Shown: positions 35,802-44,883, counted from the stretch's first letter. The stretch is DNA of 64,000 nt from Roseiarcus sp963742305 (GCA_963742305.1 CAVULN010000048.1:1-64000); one strand, 5' to 3'. Notes: a model not told the origin generated them from the sequence alone. Made by a program: numbers and translations.

Positions 35802-36020
35802 ATGTCGAAGGAAGAACTGCTCGAATTTCCTGGATTCGTCGTCGAGTTGCTGCCCAACGCGACCTTTCGCGTCAAACTCGAGAACGATCACGAAATCATC
35901 GCCCACACCGCCGGCAAGATGCGCAAGAACCGCATCCGCGTGCTCGCCGGCGACAAGGTGCTGGTCGAGATGACGCCTTACGATCTGACCAAGGGGCGGA
36001 TAACCTACCGTTTCAAATGA
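35802..36020 (+). CDS. infA: Translation initiation factor IF-1
   Basis: The 72-residue product is a complete IF-1: one OB-fold with ELLPNATFRVKLENDHEI, HTAGKMRKNRIRVLAGDKV and EMTPYDLTKGRITYRFK. IF-1 binds the ribosomal A site during initiation. Its stop overlaps the maf start by four bases, and maf in turn overlaps yacG, giving the infA-maf-yacG operon that is highly conserved in Rhizobiales. AAGGAG lies upstream of the ATG. Confidence 0.97.
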   Translation: MSKEELLEFPGFVVELLPNATFRVKLENDHEIIAHTAGKMRKNRIRVLAGDKVLVEMTPYDLTKGRITYRFK

Positions 36021-36685
36021 CCTTGAGCCTCGGGCGGCGCGACGATCGCCCTGCCCTCCGTTCGCACCCATGCCTCGTGCTTGCCTCCGGCTCGCCGCGC
36101 CGGCTCGCGCTGCTCATGCAGATCGGCGTCACCCCCGAGGCGGTCCTGCCGGCGGAGATCGACGAGGCGCCGCGCCCGCGCGAGGCCCCGCGCGCGCTTG
36201 CCGAACGGCTGGCCGAGGAGAAGGCGCTCGCCTCGGCGGCGGTCGCGGGCGAACGGGCCGATCTTATCCCCTTCCTGACGCTTGGCGCGGATACGGTGGT
36301 CGGAGTGGGCCGGCGCATCCTGCCGAAATGCGAAACGGCCAGCGAGGCGGAAACCTGCCTTGCTCTCCTGTCCGGCCGCGGCCATCGCGTCTTCACCGGC
36401 CTTGCGGTGGTCGCCGCCAGCGGCGCCGTGCGGCGCCGCCTGGTCGAGACCCGGCTCAGATTCAAGCGCCTGTCGCGAAATGAGGTCGAGGCCTATCTGG
36501 CCAGCGGCGAATGGCGCGGCAAGGCCGGCGGCTATGCGATCCAGGGCCTTGCCGGGGCGTTCGTCGAACGGCTGGTCGGCTCCTACTCCAATGTCGTCGG
36601 CCTGCCGCTCGCCGAAACGGCCGCGCTGCTCGCCGGCGAAGGCTATCATGTCCACCGGCGCTGGGACGCGAGCCCCGTTCAATGA
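36017..36685 (+). CDS. Maf family nucleotide pyrophosphatase
   Basis: The 222-residue product begins the Maf domain with LVLASGSPRRLALLMQIGV and has LGADTVVGVGRRI, GRGHRVFTGLAVVAASG, and the catalytic-type GKAGGYAIQGLAGAFVERLV with SYSNVVGLPL. Maf proteins hydrolyse non-canonical or specific nucleoside triphosphates (dTTP/UTP or m7GTP type). The ATG at 36017 overlaps the infA stop; the stop overlaps the yacG start. Which Maf subgroup it belongs to is not clear from sequence alone. Confidence 0.93.
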   Translation: MTLSLGRRDDRPALRSHPCLVLASGSPRRLALLMQIGVTPEAVLPAEIDEAPRPREAPRALAERLAEEKALASAAVAGERADLIPFLTLGADTVVGVGRRILPKCETASEAETCLALLSGRGHRVFTGLAVVAASGAVRRRLVETRLRFKRLSRNEVEAYLASGEWRGKAGGYAIQGLAGAFVERLVGSYSNVVGLPLAETAALLAGEGYHVHRRWDASPVQ

Positions 36686-36894
36686 CGGCCAACGACAACG
36701 AATCCCCTGGCCCGCGGCCGGGTCCGCCCAAGAGCGAGCGCAAGTGCCCGATCTGCGGCAAGCCGCGCAGCGAACGGTATGACCCGTTCTGCTCGAAGCG
36801 CTGCGCCGATGTCGATCTGCACCGCTGGCTGAAGGGGAGCTACGTCATTCCCGGCCCGCCCGCGAAGGAAGAACCGGACGACCCCGACGGATAG
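36682..36894 (+). CDS. yacG: DNA gyrase inhibitor YacG
   Basis: YacG is a small zinc protein that inhibits DNA gyrase in E. coli. The 70-residue product has the four-Cys zinc site CPICGKP and FCSKRCADVDLHRWL, which match the family exactly. The rest is low-complexity and Pro-rich. The start overlaps the maf stop as ATGA; longer in-frame extensions would lie inside maf. This is the last gene of the infA operon. Confidence 0.93.
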   Translation: MTANDNESPGPRPGPPKSERKCPICGKPRSERYDPFCSKRCADVDLHRWLKGSYVIPGPPAKEEPDDPDG

Positions 36895-36914
36895 AGTCCG
36901 TCCGTCGCGCGAAC

Positions 36915-38204
36915 TTAAGCGCTTCTGCTCCGTCCGTTTCCGTTGGACTTCGCCGGCCTGCGGCTCGCCTCGATCCCGGCGATGAACTCCCGGATGCGCG
37001 GGGCGATCAGCTTGCGAAAGCGGGAGCCGTTGAAGACGCCGTAATGGCCGACCCCTTCGGCGAGATAATATTGCTTTCTCGACTCGGGGATATTGATGCA
37101 CAATTCATTGGCGGCGTAGGTCTGGCCGACGCCCGAGATGTCGTCCTTTTCCCCTTCCACCGTCATGAGTCCGGTCCTGCGGACCGCCGTCAGGTCGACT
37201 TGCTCCCCGCGATGGGTCATCTCGCCTTTCGGCAGGGCGTGGCGCACGAACACCGTTTCGACCGTCTGCATGTAATACTCGGCCGTCAGGTCCATCACCG
37301 CCAGGTATTCGTCATAGAATTCGCGCTGCTTTTCGGCCGAGTCGCCGTCGCCTGCGACCAGATGCTTGAACATGTCGAGGTGAGCGTTCACATGGCGGTC
37401 GAGATTCATCGCCATGAAGCCGCCAAGCTGAAGAAAGCCCGGATAAACCTCGCGGCCGAGGCCGGGATAAGGAAACGGCACGGTGTGCAGGCAATTGCGG
37501 CGGAACCATTCGACGCCGCGCTTCTCGGCGAGCTTGTTCACTTGGGTCGGGCTGCGGCGGGTGTCGACCGGACCGCCCATCAAGGTCATGCTGGCCGGGG
37601 CGTTCCGGTCGCCGTCAGCCTCCATCAGCGCCGCCGCCGCGATCAGCGGGACCGACGGCTGGCACACCCCGATGGTGTGAACCCCCGGGCCGAGATGAGC
37701 GAGAATCTCGCGCAAGTAGTCGATATAGTCGTCGAGGTCGAACGGCCCCAGCGCCAGCGGAACCATTCGAGCATCCGTCCAGTCGGTGATGTAGACGTCG
37801 AAATGGGGCAGGAACGCCTCGACCGTCCCGCGAAGCAGGGTTGCGTAATGGCCGGACATCGGCGCGACGATGAGAAGCTTCGGCTGGCCGGCGCCGTTGG
37901 GCAAGTCCGGCCGGACGAAGCGGATGAGATTGCAAAACGGCCTGCTCCAAACGATGTCCTCGAGAACCGGGTAGGCGGCGCCGTCAAGGTGGATTTCGTC
38001 GAGCCCGAAGACGGGCTTGCCATAACGGCGCGTCATGCGCTCGAACAGTTCCGCCCCGGCCGAGATGTTCTTGCCCAGCAGCGTGTTGGAGAGCGGGTTC
38101 CAGGGATTGCGGAACACGAAATGCGCCGCGTCGGAAACAGCCCGCGCCGGCGCCAGCGCCGCGTGGGCCATCTCATACAACTGGTAGGGGTAGGTTGATG
38201 GCAT
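36915..38204 (-). CDS. phaZ: Intracellular polyhydroxybutyrate depolymerase
   Basis: The 429-residue protein matches the intracellular PHB depolymerase family (YQLYEMAHAALAPARA at the start, then APMSGHYATLLRGTVEAFLP and the DVYITDWTDARMVPL block). The lipase-like box reads GVCQPSVP, with Cys in the nucleophile position as in PhaZ1-type enzymes, and the conserved ISGVGQTYAAN and His in GVGHYGVFNGSRF follow. It degrades stored PHB granules to hydroxybutyrate. The start at 38204 follows the family; a longer frame exists upstream. A 14-bp palindrome lies 33 bases upstream. Confidence 0.93.
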   Translation of the reverse strand: MPSTYPYQLYEMAHAALAPARAVSDAAHFVFRNPWNPLSNTLLGKNISAGAELFERMTRRYGKPVFGLDEIHLDGAAYPVLEDIVWSRPFCNLIRFVRPDLPNGAGQPKLLIVAPMSGHYATLLRGTVEAFLPHFDVYITDWTDARMVPLALGPFDLDDYIDYLREILAHLGPGVHTIGVCQPSVPLIAAAALMEADGDRNAPASMTLMGGPVDTRRSPTQVNKLAEKRGVEWFRRNCLHTVPFPYPGLGREVYPGFLQLGGFMAMNLDRHVNAHLDMFKHLVAGDGDSAEKQREFYDEYLAVMDLTAEYYMQTVETVFVRHALPKGEMTHRGEQVDLTAVRRTGLMTVEGEKDDISGVGQTYAANELCINIPESRKQYYLAEGVGHYGVFNGSRFRKLIAPRIREFIAGIEASRRPAKSNGNGRSRSA

Positions 38205-38236
38205 AAAGGTGGCCCCCGCCCGGCGCCAACGAGTCG

Positions 38237-38250
38237 CCTGACATGTCAGG
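38237..38250. promoter_or_regulatory. Perfect 14-bp palindrome upstream of phaZ
   Basis: CCTGACATGTCAGG is a perfect palindrome located 33 bases before the phaZ start codon, where a repressor of carbon-storage genes might bind. I cannot assign it to a known regulator. Confidence 0.4.
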
Positions 38251-38360
38251 CTATCGTCCGTCCCGAGACATATCAATCGAGTCTTAAGGATTAGATCACA
38301 ACTCAGGTTGCGGGCCTGGCGCCGGCGAGGCCGCCCGGCGCGATCCTTGCACCCCGATTT

Positions 38361-38702
38361 TCAGGCTCCCTGCTGGCTCTTCAGCCGGACGCCCGCGTCC
38401 GACAGCATGGTCGCCAGTTCGCCGGACTGGAACATTTCGCGGGTGATGTCGCATCCGCCCACGAACTCACCCTTGATATAAAGCTGGGGAACGGTCGGCC
38501 AATTGGCGTATTCCTTGATGCCCTGACGAAGGTCGGGGTCCTCGAGCACGTTCACGCCGACGACCGGCGCGCCGAGGTAGTCCAGGATCTGGATGACTTG
38601 CCCGGAAAAGCCGCATTGCGGAAATTCTGGCGTCCCCTTCATGAACAGGACAACCGGGTTCTCCGAGATCACCTTCTCGATAGTTTCGCGAGCATTCGCC
38701 AT
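38361..38702 (-). CDS. grxD: Monothiol glutaredoxin Grx4 (CGFS type)
   Basis: The 113-residue product is a single glutaredoxin domain with the CGFS active site (Cys30 in PEFPQCGFSGQVI), the VVLFMKGTP strand, WPTVPQLYIKGEFVGGCDI and the TREMFQSGEL helix. CGFS glutaredoxins bind and transfer [2Fe-2S] clusters, usually with BolA partners. The usual bolA neighbour is not found here. The ATG at 38702 gives the normal length; an ATG five codons earlier is possible. Confidence 0.95.
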   Translation of the reverse strand: MANARETIEKVISENPVVLFMKGTPEFPQCGFSGQVIQILDYLGAPVVGVNVLEDPDLRQGIKEYANWPTVPQLYIKGEFVGGCDITREMFQSGELATMLSDAGVRLKSQQGA

Positions 38703-38865
38703 GGCGCTGGTCCTCATCCGAGCGGGGTCAAGGTCCCGCCGACTCCACGCCGCTTGATATAGCGCGGCGGGGCCTTCGCCGCCAGCGGACGGCGATAAAA
38801 ACTGGAGCGCGCTGCGGAGAAACCGGAACCATTGGGCGAAATGAACGCGCGTAAGCGTCGCCCGA

Positions 38866-39249
38866 TCAAGCGACGGCAACGCCCTCGATCTCGATTTTCC
38901 AAGCCGGGTTGGCGAGGCCGCCGACGATCAGAGTGCTCGCGGGCCTGCGGTCGCCAAGCGCATTGCTGCGCGCCTCGCGGGCGACGGCGACATCACCGCC
39001 GTTCGGCAGGATGGTGGTGACCTTGACGAGGTTGTCGAAGGTCATGCCGGCAGCCTTCAGCTGCGCTTTGAGATTTTGCCAAGCGAGGCGGCTCTGCTCG
39101 GCGATGTCGTTGGGGATCGTGCCGTCCATCCTCTGGCCGATCTGCCCGCTGATGTAGAGTGTTCGGGTGGCGCCTGAGACTTCGACGGCCTGTGTATAGG
39201 CGGCGACAGGACGGTACGCGTCAGAAGCATTGAGGTCGCGGCGCTGCAT
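38866..39249 (-). CDS. RidA family protein
   Basis: The 127-residue product has the YjgF/RidA fold signals TLYISGQIGQRMDGTIPNDI, a helix with QSRLAWQNLKAQLKAAGMTF, NLVKVTTIL and the C-terminal RPASTLIVGGLANPAWKIEI. The key Arg of true RidA (in ARSARS-type sites) falls in the DRRPASTLIV region. True RidA proteins hydrolyse reactive enamines/imines; this looks like one of the diverged subgroups. It lies 41 bases after a DJ-1/PfpI gene on the same strand and may form a two-gene unit with it. Confidence 0.85.
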   Translation of the reverse strand: MQRRDLNASDAYRPVAAYTQAVEVSGATRTLYISGQIGQRMDGTIPNDIAEQSRLAWQNLKAQLKAAGMTFDNLVKVTTILPNGGDVAVAREARSNALGDRRPASTLIVGGLANPAWKIEIEGVAVA

Positions 39250-39290
39250 GGGACTCCTTCTGCTCGTTTGGCTCCAAACGGGTAAGGCGC

Positions 39291-40004
39291 TTAGTCGGCA
39301 ATCTTGTTCTCAAATCGTTGCTGTAGGCCCTTGTGCGCCGTCTCGTTGCGTCGAACCATGAGCGCGACGGCTGCCTCTGACGCCTTGTCGGGATGGCCCC
39401 CATCGAACGGCGGCGCCGGATCGTACTCAATCCCAAGCTGAATAGCCTGCGCGACTTCCGGTCCCGCCAGTTCGGCGACCATGCGGAACGCGAAGTCAAT
39501 ACCCGAAGTGACGCCGCCTGCGGTAAAGAGATTGCCGTCACGCACGATCCGCCCTTTTTCATGCATCGCGCCAGTCAAAGGCAACAGGTCCACATAGGCC
39601 CAGTGCGTCGTGGCCCGACGCCCCTTTAGCAATCCTGCCGCGCCGAGAAGAAAGGCGCCCATGCAAACGGAGGTGATATATTGGGCGCGCGCGCTTTGCT
39701 TGCGAACGAAGTCAACCGTCTCGTCGTCGGCAATCGCCCCCACGATGCCTGGGCCGCCAGGCACGCAAATGACATCGAGTTGCGGACAGGACTCGAATAC
39801 GCAAGTTGGCATGATTCCGAGACCGCGGTCGCTTAGGACCGGTTGCATCGACTTGGCGACAATGTGTGTTCGCGAATGTGCGAACGCACTGGGAGCCGAG
39901 AGGGACGGAGGGGTCCCCAAACGGCTCAAGACTTCAAACGGGCCCGTGAAGTCTAACTGCGTGAGGTCGGGGAAGATTACGAAGCCAACGTGGAAATCTG
40001 ACAT
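39291..40004 (-). CDS. DJ-1/PfpI family protein (isonitrile hydratase-like)
   Basis: The 237-residue product is a class I glutamine amidotransferase-like protein. It begins VGFVIFPDLTQLDFTGPFEV, has CVPGGPGIVGAI and the nucleophile elbow SVCMGAFLLGAAGLLKGRRA with Cys, followed by THWAYVDLL and TAGGVTSGIDFAFRMVAELAG. This pattern matches isonitrile hydratase InhA and the GlxA-type amidase domain without a DNA-binding domain. The substrate is uncertain. GGAGGAGG precedes the ATG at 40004. A RidA-like gene follows downstream. Confidence 0.86.
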   Translation of the reverse strand: MSDFHVGFVIFPDLTQLDFTGPFEVLSRLGTPPSLSAPSAFAHSRTHIVAKSMQPVLSDRGLGIMPTCVFESCPQLDVICVPGGPGIVGAIADDETVDFVRKQSARAQYITSVCMGAFLLGAAGLLKGRRATTHWAYVDLLPLTGAMHEKGRIVRDGNLFTAGGVTSGIDFAFRMVAELAGPEVAQAIQLGIEYDPAPPFDGGHPDKASEAAVALMVRRNETAHKGLQQRFENKIAD

Positions 40005-40163
40005 GCCCCTCCTCCTCCGCACTGACTGGCCGTGCGCTCACCATCGCGTAGGCGCAGGCGCCCCCGAAGGTCGATCCGACGGCTTCAAAGCTAGCATCTC
40101 GATAGGTCGCTCCTTGCTAGGCGTCGAAACCGGTCACGCCGCGTGAGCTTGATCCTGGGGCGA

Positions 40164-41183
40164 TCAGCCGCCGGTCGTGTTCATGTGACGCTCGGTCGCC
40201 GGCGCCGACTTTCGCGCGATGACGAAATCGTGTCCCCTGGGCTTGCGGGCGATCGCCGCGCGGATCGCCTCAAGGAGCGGACCGTCGGACGCGGAGCGGC
40301 GCAGCGGCTCGCGCAAATCCGCCGCGTCCTCCTGGCCGAGACACATATAGAGCGTGCCGGTGCAGGTGACCCGCACCCGATTGCAGCTTTCGCAGAAATT
40401 ATGCGTAAGCGGGGTGATGAACCCAAGACGCCCCCCGGTTTCCCTGACGTCGCAATAGCGCGCCGGACCGCCGGTCGCGTAAGCCGACGGGATCAGGGTC
40501 AGCGAGCTTTCAAGCCGGGCGCGCAATTCGGTCAGAGGCAGGAACTGCTCGGTCCGGTCGCGCTCCATGGCCCCGAGCGGCATCACCTCGATGAACGTCA
40601 GGTCGAACCCGCGCCCATGGGCCCATTTCACCATGTCCAGGGCTTCGTCCTCATTGAAACCCTTAAGGGCGACCGTATTGATCTTGATCTTCAGCCCCGC
40701 CTCGGAAGCCGCGTCGATCCCGGCCAGAACGGCGCTCAGATCGCCCCAGCGCGTCACCTGGCGAAACTTCTCCGCGTCGAGCGTGTCAAGCGAAACATTG
40801 ATCCGCCTGACGCCGCAATCGGCCAGTTCGGAGGCAAAGCGGGCGAGCTGGGAGCCGTTGGTGGTTACGGTGACTTCATCGAGCGCGCCAGCGGCCAGAT
40901 GCCGGGAGAGGCCATGGAACAGCGACATCACATTGCGCCTGACCAGCGGCTCGCCGCCGGTGACGCGGATCTTTCGGGCGCCCAGGCTGACGAAAGCCGC
41001 GCATAGCCGATCGAGCTCCTCGAGCGACAGGATGTCCCGCTTGGGCAGGAAATTCATGTCCTCGGACATGCAGTAGACGCAGCGGAAGTCGCAACGGTCG
41101 GTGACCGAAAACCGCACGTAGGAGATCGCGCGTCCAAACGGATCCACAAGCGGCTGAAGGGCCGGAGGCGCGTGCGCGTTCAT
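40164..41183 (-). CDS. moaA: GTP 3',8-cyclase MoaA
   Basis: MoaA is the radical SAM enzyme that starts molybdenum cofactor synthesis from GTP. The 339-residue product has the N-terminal cluster motif Cys31-x3-Cys35-x2-Cys38 (TDRCDFRCVYCM), the GGEP motif (VTGGEPLVRRNVM), and the C-terminal cluster in FCESCNRVRVTCTG. It ends in Gly-Gly, which is required for activity in this family. It lies on the same strand as an L,D-transpeptidase and mobA, 62 bases after the former. No Moco riboswitch was recognised upstream. Confidence 0.96.
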   Translation of the reverse strand: MNAHAPPALQPLVDPFGRAISYVRFSVTDRCDFRCVYCMSEDMNFLPKRDILSLEELDRLCAAFVSLGARKIRVTGGEPLVRRNVMSLFHGLSRHLAAGALDEVTVTTNGSQLARFASELADCGVRRINVSLDTLDAEKFRQVTRWGDLSAVLAGIDAASEAGLKIKINTVALKGFNEDEALDMVKWAHGRGFDLTFIEVMPLGAMERDRTEQFLPLTELRARLESSLTLIPSAYATGGPARYCDVRETGGRLGFITPLTHNFCESCNRVRVTCTGTLYMCLGQEDAADLREPLRRSASDGPLLEAIRAAIARKPRGHDFVIARKSAPATERHMNTTGG

Positions 41184-41245
41184 CCCTTAAGCATATAGAC
41201 GCGCGACAGCGCGAGGGAAAGGCGCCTCGCGGCCGCGCCTCCTGG

Positions 41246-41797
41246 TCAGCGCGTCACAAGGACGCGCGTGCCAACCCTCGCCCGGCCATAGAGGTCGATC
41301 ACGTCGTCGTTGGTCATGCGGATGCAGCCTGACGAAACCGCATGCCCGATCGTGTCGGGCTCGTTCGAGCCGTGGATCCGGTAGAGCGTGCCGGCAAGAT
41401 ACATCGCGCGCGCGCCCAGCGGATTGTCGATCCCCCCCGCCATGTGGCGCGGGAGGTCAGGCCGGCGCCTCAGCATCTGCGGCGGCGGCGTCCAGTCCGG
41501 CCATTCCCGCTTGTGGCCGATCCGCGTGACGCCGGCCCAGGTGAAGCCGGGGCGTCCGACCCCGACGCCGTAGCGCAGCGCCTGATGATCCGGCAGGACA
41601 AAATAGAGCCGGCGCTCGCCGGTGCGGACGATGATGGTGCCCGGCGCTTCCCTGCCGTCAAACCGGACCGTCTGACGCGGGATCGGCGAAGCGACCGGCT
41701 GCAACTGCCAATCCGGGGCGGTCGCGAATCCGGGCGCCGTTCCGGCGCTCAGGAAGAGACCAGCCCAGATCGCGACGCGAATGAGAGTCCTGCCCAT
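41246..41797 (-). CDS. L,D-transpeptidase (YkuD domain)
   Basis: The 183-residue product has a signal peptide (TLIRVAIWAGLFLSAGTAPG) and one YkuD domain with the catalytic pair of motifs YRIHGSNEPDTIG and SSGCIRMTNDDVIDLY, which supply the active-site His and Cys. Such enzymes crosslink peptidoglycan (3-3 bonds) or attach proteins to it in the periplasm. GAGGGGGA lies upstream of the ATG at 41797. It sits between mobA and moaA without functional connection to them. Confidence 0.92.
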   Translation of the reverse strand: MGRTLIRVAIWAGLFLSAGTAPGFATAPDWQLQPVASPIPRQTVRFDGREAPGTIIVRTGERRLYFVLPDHQALRYGVGVGRPGFTWAGVTRIGHKREWPDWTPPPQMLRRRPDLPRHMAGGIDNPLGARAMYLAGTLYRIHGSNEPDTIGHAVSSGCIRMTNDDVIDLYGRARVGTRVLVTR

Positions 41798-41973
41798 GAT
41801 TTCCCCCTCAAAGCCCAATCGATGACTTCAAAAGACCGAGCGCCAGCCCAACTTCCGGTTCGAGGCGGCGCTGTGGCGCAATTATGGCGAGAGACCGTCC
41901 TCATGCAATGCGCCCGGCCCGGCCGGGATTCGCAAATTCATCATTTGCGTTAACTTGTGGCGAAGAAGACACA

Positions 41974-42628
41974 TCAAATTCGCCGATTCCGGCCTGTGCC
42001 CAGGGCTTCGATCGCGGCGAGGCGCTCCGCTTCAGCGAGGTCGTCGATGGTGTTGGCGTTGAAGAAGGGATCGAACGGCTCGGCGGCCCACGCGACGGTC
42101 GCAACCCGGCAGCGGCCGGCGAAGTCACGAACCTTGCGGACGCCTTCCACATAGAGGGCCTGGCGCAGCGGATCGCGCAACGCCACCCGCCAGAGCCCGA
42201 TCACCGGGTGCGGCCGCCCGCTTGAGGCCGCCAGCGCAAGCTCGGCGCCCTTCGCCTCCATCTCCTGGCTCAATCGTAGCGTCAGGTCGCCGGGCAGGAA
42301 GGGACAGTCCCCCGGGACGCTCAGAACCGATTGCGCGCCGGGACGGCTGGCCGCGGCCCAGTCGAGCGCCGCGAGGATTCCGGCGAGCGGTCCCGGATGA
42401 TCCGCAACCCCGTCGGGAATGACCGGCAGGCCGAACGGCGCGAAGCGCCCGGGATCGCCATTGGCGCTGAGAACGAGGCCGTCGCATTGCGGCTCGAGCC
42501 GCTCGATGACGCGGGCGAGGATCGTGCGCCCGCCGATCGCGCGCAGCGGCTTGTCGCCGCCGCCCATGCGCCGCGCCAGTCCGCCGGCAAGGATGACGCC
42601 CGGCGCGCGGGAGCTTGACGGCCGTCAC
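41974..42628 (-). CDS. mobA: Molybdenum cofactor guanylyltransferase MobA (frameshift near start)
   Basis: MobA links GMP to molybdopterin to form MGD. The signature GVILAGGLARRMGGGDKPL, a nucleotide-binding loop, is complete, followed by SVPGDCPFLPGDL and the C-terminal FFNANTIDDL. The frame containing the loop has no start codon upstream before a stop. A GTG at 42628 in the next frame gives VTAVKLPRA and joins exactly with one surplus G near 42602. The gene was probably intact before a consensus insertion; starting at the internal Met would remove the glycine-rich loop. With moaA it forms a cofactor gene group on this strand. Confidence 0.87.
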
Positions 42629-42691
42629 GCCCGCCACCCCCTGGCGCGCCGCGAGCTTGACGCGGCGCGAACGATCCGCGCATGTCGGGCG

Positions 42692-42949
42692 ATGGCCGTC
42701 ATCAGGCTGGATCTGTCGGGACTGAAGTGCCCCCTGCCGGCGCTCAAGGTCCGCAAGGCCTTGACCTCGCTCGCGCCCGGCGACCGGCTGGAGGCGCGCT
42801 GCACCGATCCGCTTGCGGAGATCGACATTCCGCACCTCGTCGGGACGACCGGCGACCGGCTGGAGACGATCGAGCGCAGCGAGGGCGTTATCGTGTTCCG
42901 CATCGAGAAGTCCGCCCTGACCCTTGCGGCAAAGACGCCTCCGGATTGA
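42692..42949 (+). CDS. TusA/SirA-like sulfurtransferase family protein
   Basis: The 85-residue product has the TusA motif LDLSGLKCPLPALKVRKAL with the persulfide-carrying Cys13, and the beta-strand pattern LEARCTDPLAEIDIPHLV and GVIVFRIEKS. TusA-like proteins relay sulfur for tRNA thiolation, molybdenum cofactor or sulfur oxidation. Its divergent position next to mobA, 64 bases away, would fit a cofactor sulfur role but proves nothing. Family membership is firm, exact pathway open. Confidence 0.88.
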   Translation: MAVIRLDLSGLKCPLPALKVRKALTSLAPGDRLEARCTDPLAEIDIPHLVGTTGDRLETIERSEGVIVFRIEKSALTLAAKTPPD

Positions 42950-43071
42950 CGGCCGGCCGGCGGCGGGCCGGATACAACCCGCAAAGGAACCGGCCGAGTC
43001 CATGCGCCTCAGGCGGCTTCGCGCCATGCCGCCGCTCCCGCCAAGATGAGCCCAGCGCAAATCACAACAGC

Positions 43072-43281
43072 TCAGAAGTCGCTCGCGATCCCCTTCACCT
43101 CCCAGTCGCCGTAGCGCGCCGGATCGAGCCCGCCGCGGCCATTGAGCTCGCGCGGGCGAGCAGGCGTCGCCTCGGCGCGCCGCGCCTCCGCTTCCTCAAG
43201 CGCCCTCCGGGCCGGGGGCGGCAGATCGCGCGCGGCCGGCTTGTCCGCGTCCAGGCCCACGCCTGGTTTCGCCTCGTTCAT
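43072..43281 (-). CDS. DUF1674 protein, succinate dehydrogenase assembly factor 4 homologue
   Basis: The 69-residue product ends with NGRGGLDPARYGDWEVKGIA then SDF, the diagnostic C-terminal motif of DUF1674/SDHAF4. The eukaryotic SDHAF4 helps assemble flavinated succinate dehydrogenase subunit A. The N-terminal half is low-complexity. The gene lies upstream of and divergent from an RsmB-like gene, the usual neighbour in Rhizobiales. Assignment rests on the strong C-terminal motif. Confidence 0.88.
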   Translation of the reverse strand: MNEAKPGVGLDADKPAARDLPPPARRALEEAEARRAEATPARPRELNGRGGLDPARYGDWEVKGIASDF

Positions 43282-43494
43282 GTCGCGTGGCCCTGTTTCG
43301 CGCCGGCCGGTCCGGCAGCCCGTGGATTTGGCGAGGACTCTTATAGCGCAAGCACGTTAAGGTGAGCAGCTCTAGGCGAGCGCGCCGCCCCGGCCGGCGA
43401 AAACAGCGCCTTCGGTTCCCGATAGCCGGCTACACTCGTATAATCTCCATGATCGGCGGCCATCAATTCTGATTCGGGAATCGCGAGGGTCATT

Positions 43495-44883
43495 TTGGCG
43501 CGGCAATCCGGCGGGTTTCATGCGGGCGGGTTTCATGCCCGCCGTCCTGAAACGCCGGCGCCTCCGACGCCGGGCATGGCGGCGCGGGTCGCGGCCGCCC
43601 GCGCCGTCGCCGAGGCGCTCACCCTGTCGCGCCCGCTCGAAGAGCGGCTTGCCGCCGACCTTGCCCATGAAAGGGGCGGCCTCGACGCGCGGGACCGGGC
43701 GCTGGCGCGCTCGATCGCCACGGTCGCGCTGCGCCGGCTCGGCACGATCCGCAAGGCGCTGGCGCGGCGCCTGGAAAAGGGCTTGCCCAGGCGCGCCGGC
43801 GCGCTCGAGTGGACGCTGATCGTCGCTGCGGCGCAGATCCTGTTTCTCGACACGCCCGACCACGCGGCGGTCGACCTCGCGGTGAAGGCGGCCAAGGCCG
43901 ACCCGGCCAGCGCCCCGTTCGCCGCGCTCGCCAATGCGGTGCTCCGCGCGATCGCCCGCGACCGCGACGCCATTCTCGCGAGTTCCGATCCCCTCGACGA
44001 CGATACGCCCGCCTGGCTCGGCCAGCGCTGGCGGGCGGCCTATGGCGAGAGCGCAGCCCGCGCCATCGCCGCGGCGCACCGCTCGGAGCCGACGCTCGAC
44101 CTCAGCGTCAAAAGCGACCCCTCGCGCTGGGCCGAGCGGCTCGGCGGAATCGTCCTGCCGACCGGCTCCGTGCGCCTCGACACGCACCAGCCGGTCCAGG
44201 AACTCGAAGGCTATGGGGAGGGCGAATGGTGGGTGCAGGACGCGGCCGCCGCTTTGCCCGCGCGGCTCATTGCGCCCCGGCCGGGCATGCGGGTCGCCGA
44301 CCTTTGCGCGGCGCCTGGGGGAAAAGCCGCCGAACTCGCCGCGGCGGGCGCCGATCTCACCGCGGTCGACCGCTCGGCCGAGCGGCTCAAGCTCCTCGCC
44401 GCCAATTTCGAGCGCCTGCGCCTTCATTGCGAGATCGTGGTCGCCGACGCGCTCGCCTTCGACGCCCCGCCGTTCGACGCCGTGCTCCTGGACGCGCCCT
44501 GCACCGCGACCGGCACCATCCGCCGCCACCCCGACGTCGCCTGGATCAAACGGCTGGGCGACCTCGGCCCCCTCGTCAAGCTGCAGGCCGATCTCATCGA
44601 CAAGGCGATCGCGCTTGCCCGAAGGGGCGGCGCAATCGTCTATTGCGTGTGCTCGCTCGAGCCCGAAGAGGGAGAGGCGCAGATCGCGGCGGCGCTGCGC
44701 CGCAACCCGGACGTCCGGCGACTGCCCATCGCCGCCGACGAGATCGGCGGGCTCGCCGAATGCGTGACCCAAGCGGGTGACCTGCGCACCCTGCCCTCAT
44801 GCCTGTGGACCGACAATCCGAGACGCTCGGGGCTGGACGGCTTCTTCGCCGCGCGGCTCGTCAAGAAGGGTCAGCGCGACTGA
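43495..44883 (+). CDS. RsmB/NOP family class I SAM-dependent RNA methyltransferase
   Basis: The 462-residue protein combines an NusB-like N-terminal domain (about residues 28-160, AARAVAEALTL and RGGLDARDRALARSI) with an RNA m5C methyltransferase domain: ADLCAAPGGKAAELAA (SAM site), VLLDAPCTATGTIRRHPDVA (motif IV Cys) and VYCVCSLEPEEGE (motif VI nucleophile Cys). RsmB modifies C967 of 16S rRNA; this is the likely role, though Rhizobiales may have several members. The TTG start at 43495 was chosen because the next in-frame Met lies 27 codons further in. purH follows downstream after two small secreted protein genes. Confidence 0.92.
   Translation: MARQSGGFHAGGFHARRPETPAPPTPGMAARVAAARAVAEALTLSRPLEERLAADLAHERGGLDARDRALARSIATVALRRLGTIRKALARRLEKGLPRRAGALEWTLIVAAAQILFLDTPDHAAVDLAVKAAKADPASAPFAALANAVLRAIARDRDAILASSDPLDDDTPAWLGQRWRAAYGESAARAIAAAHRSEPTLDLSVKSDPSRWAERLGGIVLPTGSVRLDTHQPVQELEGYGEGEWWVQDAAAALPARLIAPRPGMRVADLCAAPGGKAAELAAAGADLTAVDRSAERLKLLAANFERLRLHCEIVVADALAFDAPPFDAVLLDAPCTATGTIRRHPDVAWIKRLGDLGPLVKLQADLIDKAIALARRGGAIVYCVCSLEPEEGEAQIAAALRRNPDVRRLPIAADEIGGLAECVTQAGDLRTLPSCLWTDNPRRSGLDGFFAARLVKKGQRD

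Noticed and set aside
41184..41245. Possible molybdenum-cofactor riboswitch before moaA
   Set aside because: The spacer is only 62 bases and does not show the expected multi-stem fold.
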